This document shows, piece after piece, positions 15,936 to 20,415 of a DNA stretch of 20,415 bases. The translations under genes and the position numbers were made by a program. Below the pieces are notes generated by a model. The model saw only the letters and a program-made list of their open reading frames with translations, did not search any database and was not told the origin of the DNA. Every line of letters begins with the position of its first letter. Position 1 is the stretch's first letter. The DNA is from JANXDG01 sp964521665 (lineage in GTDB: Bacteria > Elusimicrobiota > Endomicrobiia > DTEH01). The stretch spans positions 1-20,415 of the forward strand of contig CAZFSG010000022.1 in assembly GCA_964521665.1 (NCBI GenBank). The letters run 5' to 3'.

Positions 15936-17458
15936 TATTTCATCAACTTATCTATACTTCTATACTGTACTGCTTCTGCTATATGTACAGAATCAATTAT
16001 TTCTTTGTTATCCATATCAGCAATAGTTCTTGCAACTTTTAGGATTCTGTCATATGCACGTGCTGATAATCCCATTTTCTCAACACTTATTTTTAACAAC
16101 CTTTTTGCTTCGTTAGTCATTGGACAAAATTCTTTTATGAGTTTACTTGTAAGTTGCGCATTAGTATAAATTTTTTTACCTTTATATCTTTCGTATTGTA
16201 ATAGCCTAACTTTTTCAACACGTTTCCTAATTTCTTCTGAGGATTCTGATGGTAAATCAGAAGTTATTTCTTCGATCTCAACTGGCGGTACTTCAATTTG
16301 GATATCAATTCTGTCAAGAAGTGGTCCTGAAATTTTTGAAATATACTTTTGTATTTGGTATGGTGTACACACACATTCTTTTTTAGGATGGCCATAATAT
16401 CCACAAGGACATGGGTTACATGCTGCAACTAACATTATTCTTGCTGGATAATCAACTTTGAATGCAGCACGTGATATAGTAATATATCCTTTCTCTAACG
16501 GTTGACGTAATACTTCAAGAACGTTTCTATTAAACTCAGGTAGTTCATCTAAAAATAAAACACCGTTATGTGCTAACGATATTTCTCCAGGACGTGGTAT
16601 TTGTCCACCACCAACTAATGCTATATCTGATATTGTATGATGTGGTGCTCTAAACGGTCTAGTAGAAATAAATCCGTTGTTTAACATACCACTTGAAGAA
16701 TAAATTTTTGTTGTTTCAATAGCTTCTTCAAAAGTAAGTTTTGGTAATATAGTAGGTATACGTGTAGCTAACATTGTTTTCCCGGAACCAGGCGGTCCTA
16801 TCATCAATATGTTATGTCCACCAGAAGCAGCAACTTCTATTGCACGTTTTGCATATTGTTGTCCTTTAACTTCAGAGAAATCTACATCATAAACAAAATT
16901 TTCTTCATATAATTTTTGTAAATCAATTTTGAACACAGGTATTTCTTCTTCACCATTTAAAAATTTTACAACTTGTCGTAAATTTGACACTGGATAAACA
17001 TCTATTTTAGAAACAGCAGCTTCTTTTGCATTTTGTTGTGGTAGAATAATTCCGCATCGAGCATTTTCTTTAGCAAATTTTAACACAAGTGGTAACACAC
17101 CTTTCACTGGACGTACACTACCATCTAACGCAAGTTCGCCAATAATATAGTAGTTTTTAAGTTTATCAATATTTACCTGGCCTAATGCTGCCAATATTCC
17201 TAAAGAAATTGGTAAGTCAAAACCAGCACCTTCTTTTTTTAAATCTGCAGGAGCAAGATTCACAGTAATTTTTCTTGATGGGAAATCAAACCCAGAATTA
17301 CGTATTGCAGAAGATACACGTTCTTTTGATTCTTTAACTGCAGTATCAGGAAGGCCTACTATATTAAACGATGGTAATCCACTTGAAATATCTATCTCTA
17401 CTTCAACTATATATCCTTCAATACCGTAAATTGTTCCTGAATAAACTTTTGCTAACAT
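15935..17458 (-). CDS. comM: ComM, YifB family AAA+ helicase (Mg-chelatase-like)
   Basis: ComM forms a hexameric helicase that drives branch migration when transforming DNA is integrated. The 507-residue protein has the N-terminal Lon-like ChlI domain (about 1-165; YGIEGYIVEVEID, GLPSFNIVGLPD, NLAPADLKKEG). The AAA+ Mg-chelatase core follows, with Walker A GPPGSGKT (221-228) and Walker B VLFLDE (300-305). A cysteine cluster, C347, C350, C352, C362 and C364, matches the family's CNPCPCG zinc-like loop. The C-terminal domain includes LSARAYDRILKVARTIADM. Length is normal. AGAGGA at 17468-17473 lies 9 bases before the ATG, inside the last codons of the TPR gene. With dprA about 5 kb further along the same train, it supports a capacity for homologous uptake of DNA. 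It is often misannotated as magnesium chelatase, and no chlorophyll context exists here. Confidence 0.95.
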   Translation of the reverse strand: MLAKVYSGTIYGIEGYIVEVEIDISSGLPSFNIVGLPDTAVKESKERVSSAIRNSGFDFPSRKITVNLAPADLKKEGAGFDLPISLGILAALGQVNIDKLKNYYIIGELALDGSVRPVKGVLPLVLKFAKENARCGIILPQQNAKEAAVSKIDVYPVSNLRQVVKFLNGEEEIPVFKIDLQKLYEENFVYDVDFSEVKGQQYAKRAIEVAASGGHNILMIGPPGSGKTMLATRIPTILPKLTFEEAIETTKIYSSSGMLNNGFISTRPFRAPHHTISDIALVGGGQIPRPGEISLAHNGVLFLDELPEFNRNVLEVLRQPLEKGYITISRAAFKVDYPARIMLVAACNPCPCGYYGHPKKECVCTPYQIQKYISKISGPLLDRIDIQIEVPPVEIEEITSDLPSESSEEIRKRVEKVRLLQYERYKGKKIYTNAQLTSKLIKEFCPMTNEAKRLLKISVEKMGLSARAYDRILKVARTIADMDNKEIIDSVHIAEAVQYRSIDKLMK

Positions 17459-17464
17459 AATCGT

Positions 17465-18337
17465 TTATCCTCTTTTAAACATTTTTTTTAACTCACGCTG
17501 AATAACCACCATCTCTCTATTCCCTGGCACAAACTCTGAAATTTGTTGTATTAACTGATATGCATTTCCATATTCTTTAAGAATATAATATGTCTTCACT
17601 AACAAAAATGTGTTTTCTAAATTATCAGGATAAATTTTTTGTTCTTTCTCTAAATATTCTTTTGCAGTTTCATAATTTTTGTTTTCAAAAAAAATTTTAC
17701 CTAAATAAAAATTTACATTTTTTGGTTCAACAATATTTCTCTTTTTTGAAAGAAGTAAAACTTTGTTAAAACATTCCTGCGCATTATTAAAATCATTATT
17801 ATTATAATACACCATACCTAAATTTGTTAATGCTATAATATTATTTTTATCAATTTTTAGCACCATATTGTAGGTTTTAATAGCATCTTCTGTTTTGCCA
17901 GTTTGATAATATAAATTTCCTAATCTTATAATTACCTCTTTGTCATTAGGAACATTCCTTAAAAACTTTTTGTATTCATCTATTGCTAATTCGTAAAGTT
18001 TTAAAAATTCATACATACAACCTAAATAATAAAAAATACGAATATCAGTAGAACCCATCTTCCAAGCTTTATATAAATAATTTATTGATTTGTCATAAAA
18101 CTGGTGTCCTTTAAGGAAATAATAAATGCCTAACTCTACCATACTGTTTGTATCTTCAGGAAATAATTCTAATCGGGAAATATATTGTTCTATCTTTTTT
18201 TCAATCTTTTCGTCATTAACAATCTTAATTTCATTTTCTCTTGGAAAAAAAATTTTTTTATGCCTAACAGAAAAAACAGATATTACTGAAATAATCAACA
18301 GTATTATTAAGACAAGCAAAATAACCTTTTTTATCAT
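17465..18337 (-). CDS. Membrane-anchored TPR protein
   Basis: The 290-residue protein begins with one membrane helix (VILLVLIILLIISVISVFSV, residues 5-24) and then charged linker residues. About six tetratricopeptide repeats fill residues 58-285, recognisable by LGIYYFLKG, LGCMYEFLKLYELAIDEYKK, LGNLYYQTGKTEDAIKTY, LGMVYYNNNDFNNAQECF, LGKIFFENKNYETAKEYL and VKTYYILKEYGNAYQL. TPRs bind peptides or partner proteins, so this is probably an inner-membrane scaffold with the repeats facing the periplasm or cytosol (topology not decidable by eye). Its ATG overlaps the S1 stop (ATGA) with no own ribosome site, which indicates coupling to rpsA. No enzymatic motif is present. The partner is unknown. Confidence 0.85.
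   Translation of the reverse strand: MIKKVILLVLIILLIISVISVFSVRHKKIFFPRENEIKIVNDEKIEKKIEQYISRLELFPEDTNSMVELGIYYFLKGHQFYDKSINYLYKAWKMGSTDIRIFYYLGCMYEFLKLYELAIDEYKKFLRNVPNDKEVIIRLGNLYYQTGKTEDAIKTYNMVLKIDKNNIIALTNLGMVYYNNNDFNNAQECFNKVLLLSKKRNIVEPKNVNFYLGKIFFENKNYETAKEYLEKEQKIYPDNLENTFLLVKTYYILKEYGNAYQLIQQISEFVPGNREMVVIQRELKKMFKRG
17468..17473 (-). promoter_or_regulatory. Ribosome binding site of comM
   Basis: AGAGGA on the minus strand sits 9 bases before the comM ATG and overlaps the last codons and stop of the TPR gene (AGA GGA TAA). comM can therefore load ribosomes itself, unlike several genes here that appear to rely on coupling. Confidence 0.65.
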
Positions 18338-20022
18338 TGTTCGGTTAGTATTTCTTTCAATGTTGGAAGTTTAACTTCAGAATATTTTTTTAATAATTGT
18401 TGCTGAAGTATTTTTTCTAACTTATTCACTGAAAGTTCAATTCTTTGTTTTTTTTCATCAACACAAATTATTACTGCGTCTAAAACCTGTCCTGGTTTGT
18501 ATAACATCTTAAGTTCTTTTGATAAATCTTTTTTTTCTACTACAGCTTCTTTTTTTGTAATTATTCCTTCAATATCTTTTTCAAGTTCTACAATTAACAC
18601 CGTTTTTAACACTTTTTTAATTTTACATTTTACAATGGTATCAACACTATATTTCTCAAACGGATTTTCTGTAAGATGTTTAATTGATAACACCGCTGTT
18701 TCTTGTTCCGGTAATACATCTAAAACTTTGTATTGAACATAATCCCCAACATTATACCTCTTAGTTAAATCCTTAATTTTTTGTGTCCATGAAATATCGT
18801 TGATACTTATGAACCCCTCAAAACCAACTTTAAGTGAAACATACATTCCAGAACGTAAAATCCTTGTTATTTTACCTTTATGAACACTGTTTGGTGGAAA
18901 CTCTTTTTTAATTTCTTCCCATGGATTGGACGAAACTTTTTTTATTGACAACGAAATTCTTTTGTTTTCTTCATCTATGTTCAAAATTTTTGCTTCTATT
19001 TCTTGACCTATTTTAAACATACGATGAAGCTTTGGTTCTTTATTTTCCCATGAAACTTCAGATTTGTGAACAAGCCCTTCAACCGCAGGTTCTAATTCTA
19101 CAAAAAGACCAAAATCTGTTATATTTATAATTTTACATTTTACAACATCACCAATTTTATATTTTTTGTTCACTTCTTCCCATGGATGTGGAAATAATTG
19201 TTTTAATCCAACTTCAATTTTACCTTTTTGTTGGTCAACAGATAGGATCTTAACTTTAATTTTATCTCCGATATGTAAAACATCTTGAGGATGGTTCACT
19301 CTATACCATGCTATATTACTTATATGTAACAATGCGTCAACACCTGCAATATCTACAAACGCACCAAATGAAGTTAAACTTTTGACTGTAGCAATAACTT
19401 CATCACCTACTTTAATTTGTGATAAAACTTTCTTCTTGATCTCTTCCCTAAGTTTTTCTTCATATAATTTATTAGAAACAACAATGTTTAACTTTTTATT
19501 TTCTAAAGATTTTAATTCTTTAATTATAACTTTAAAAACTAACTCTTGTAGTTTTATGGGTTCATTTACAACCTTACCAATTTTTTCTTTAAGTTCATTA
19601 GAAACTTCACGATATGGTAAAAATGCATCAACACCTATATCTACAATATAACCAGATTTTACTTCTGAGACAATTCTTGTCTCAATAGGTATCTGTTGTT
19701 CATACCATTCTTTTATTTTATCAAAAAGTTCGATTTCTCTTGCCCTTTTATATGACAACTGATGTACATTATCATAGTTAAGTTTTTTAACATACACTTT
19801 TATTATTTGTTGAGGTTTAAACAATTTGTTTATCTCTTTTACATTATGAAATTCTTCTATTGGTATGATACCATCTGTCTTAGAACCTATGTCCACATAA
19901 ACACCATCATTTGTAATACTCAATACTTTACCTTCTACAATATCACCAACCTTTATGTTATCGCTATATTTATAAACATCTTCTGGGATTAAATCGTCAA
20001 TATAAAACTTCTCTTTCTCCAT
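18334..20022 (-). CDS. rpsA: Ribosomal protein S1, six S1 repeats
   Basis: S1 binds mRNA upstream of the start codon and helps its docking on the 30S subunit. Six OB-fold S1 repeats are visible in 562 residues, at about 24-92, 110-185, 203-275, 290-362, 376-448 and 459-533. Repeats 3 and 4 are the most canonical (LTSFGAFVDIAGVDALLHIS, ITDFGLFVELEPAVEGLVHK), as expected of the RNA-binding part. Repeats 1 and 2 are more divergent, like the ribosome-docking domains of E. coli S1 (557 residues). The gene starts one base after the rplU stop. Its weak site GGTGA overlaps the last rplU codons, so translation is probably coupled. Presence of a full six-repeat S1 fits the many genes here that lack a Shine-Dalgarno site. 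Confidence 0.94.
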   Translation of the reverse strand: MEKEKFYIDDLIPEDVYKYSDNIKVGDIVEGKVLSITNDGVYVDIGSKTDGIIPIEEFHNVKEINKLFKPQQIIKVYVKKLNYDNVHQLSYKRAREIELFDKIKEWYEQQIPIETRIVSEVKSGYIVDIGVDAFLPYREVSNELKEKIGKVVNEPIKLQELVFKVIIKELKSLENKKLNIVVSNKLYEEKLREEIKKKVLSQIKVGDEVIATVKSLTSFGAFVDIAGVDALLHISNIAWYRVNHPQDVLHIGDKIKVKILSVDQQKGKIEVGLKQLFPHPWEEVNKKYKIGDVVKCKIINITDFGLFVELEPAVEGLVHKSEVSWENKEPKLHRMFKIGQEIEAKILNIDEENKRISLSIKKVSSNPWEEIKKEFPPNSVHKGKITRILRSGMYVSLKVGFEGFISINDISWTQKIKDLTKRYNVGDYVQYKVLDVLPEQETAVLSIKHLTENPFEKYSVDTIVKCKIKKVLKTVLIVELEKDIEGIITKKEAVVEKKDLSKELKMLYKPGQVLDAVIICVDEKKQRIELSVNKLEKILQQQLLKKYSEVKLPTLKEILTEQ

Positions 20023-20023
20023 T

Positions 20024-20344
20024 TTAGTTCACCATTATATCTTTTATTTTTAAAATAGTGAGTTGTTGCCTATGTCCATATTTTCTACGCCAGTTTTTTT
20101 TAGGATTCCCTTTTCTTAAAACTATTATTTTTTTACTTTTTATATGATTCACAACTTCTGTAACAACTTTGACATTTTCAACATAAGGTGTGCCTATTTT
20201 TAGTTGGTCATCATCTGTTTTTAATAACAGAATTTTGTCTATAACATATTCAGTATTTTTCTCAGCATTGATTTTTTCAGTAATAATTGTATCTCCTTTA
20301 CCTACGATATACTGTTTTCCACCAACTTCTATAACTGCAAACAT
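20024..20344 (-). CDS. rplU: 50S ribosomal protein L21
   Basis: L21 binds 23S rRNA in the large subunit. The 106-residue sequence has the family start FAVIEVGGKQYIVGKGD, the central IGTPYVENVKV, and the C-terminal signature KKNWRRKYGHRQQLT that contacts rRNA. Length is normal (about 103 in E. coli). It is the first gene of the train in the window and has its strongest ribosome site. In most bacteria rplU is followed by rpmA (L27), often with a small cysteine protease gene between them and obg after. Here S1 follows one base later, so L27 must be encoded elsewhere. Confidence 0.97.
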   Translation of the reverse strand: MFAVIEVGGKQYIVGKGDTIITEKINAEKNTEYVIDKILLLKTDDDQLKIGTPYVENVKVVTEVVNHIKSKKIIVLRKGNPKKNWRRKYGHRQQLTILKIKDIMVN

Positions 20345-20350
20345 AATTAT

Positions 20351-20358
20351 TCACCTCC
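20351..20358 (-). promoter_or_regulatory. Strong ribosome binding site of rplU
   Basis: GGAGGTGA on the minus strand, then ATAATT, then ATG. This is a near-perfect anti-Shine-Dalgarno match at ideal spacing, the best in the window. Confidence 0.85.
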
Positions 20359-20415
20359 ATAAAAAATAAGTTTTTGGTAACTATTTTATAATGTTTATAA
20401 AGAACTCTATACTTT
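20359..20415 (-). other. AT-rich 5' leader of the gene train, no clear promoter
   Basis: This 57-base stretch upstream of the rplU ribosome site has no protein gene. TATAAA-like hexamers occur on the minus strand near 20385-20400, but no TTGACA-like partner lies at 16-18 bases, and the window ends before more can be judged. I saw no stable hairpin that would mark an L21 autoregulatory leader. The train's promoter may lie here or outside the window. Confidence 0.4.

Noticed and set aside
15786..16169. Plus-strand open frame of 127 codons across the comM end and fusion-gene start
   Set aside because: It spans two well-supported minus-strand genes, lacks a ribosome site and shows no family motif. 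It is a shadow frame.
15935..17458. Magnesium chelatase subunit for chlorophyll synthesis
   Set aside because: The N-terminal Lon-like domain and CNPCPCG loop are those of ComM/YifB, and no tetrapyrrole genes are nearby.
20380..20415. Possible promoter upstream of rplU
   Set aside because: TATAAA-like hexamers exist, but no -35 partner fits within 16-18 bases. In such AT-rich DNA a lone hexamer is uninformative.

Overview
This is a strongly AT-rich bacterial chromosome segment. It is a single train of 16 protein genes, all on the minus strand, followed at the low-coordinate end by a partial cobalamin riboswitch with its own promoter. Gene order is transcribed from high to low coordinates. 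Most neighbours overlap (ATGA, TAATG) or sit within a few bases of each other. The largest gap inside the train is about 50 bases, and no stretch over 300 bases lacks a gene. There is no tRNA, rRNA, insertion sequence, CRISPR array or phage gene. The proteins are bacterial housekeeping types. The lineage cannot be fixed by eye: an AT-rich, probably diderm (SPOR, TPR, ArnT-like envelope proteins), possibly uncultured bacterium is a guess.

Layout in transcription order. (1) Translation: rplU (L21) with a strong Shine-Dalgarno site, then directly a six-domain S1 protein; rpmA (L27), the usual partner of rplU, is absent. (2) A membrane-anchored TPR protein and comM, the branch-migration helicase of natural transformation. 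(3) A 921-residue, three-part membrane enzyme: a Dpm1-type polyprenyl-phosphate glycosyltransferase, an ArnT/PMT-like transferase and a PAP2 phosphatase in one polypeptide. (4) Three cell-envelope proteins with export signals: a LysM protein, a small TPR protein, and a SPOR-like plus NlpC/P60 peptidase. (5) DNA handling: an XRE-type regulator coupled to dprA, then topA and a XerC/D recombinase whose start lies inside the end of topA. (6) An unrecognised 253-residue protein coupled to an 824-residue coiled-coil rod without a single proline or cysteine. (7) polA, with a degenerate proofreading domain, and coaE. (8) A promoter and a cobalamin riboswitch that control a gene beyond the window edge.

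The features most worth a second look are the three-domain lipid-linked sugar enzyme, the proline-free rod with its unknown coupled partner, and the truncated B12 riboswitch. No clearly new defence or mobile system was seen. Four starts (topA, xerC-like gene, LysM gene, 253-residue gene) are set downstream of the longest reading frame for reasons given in their entries.
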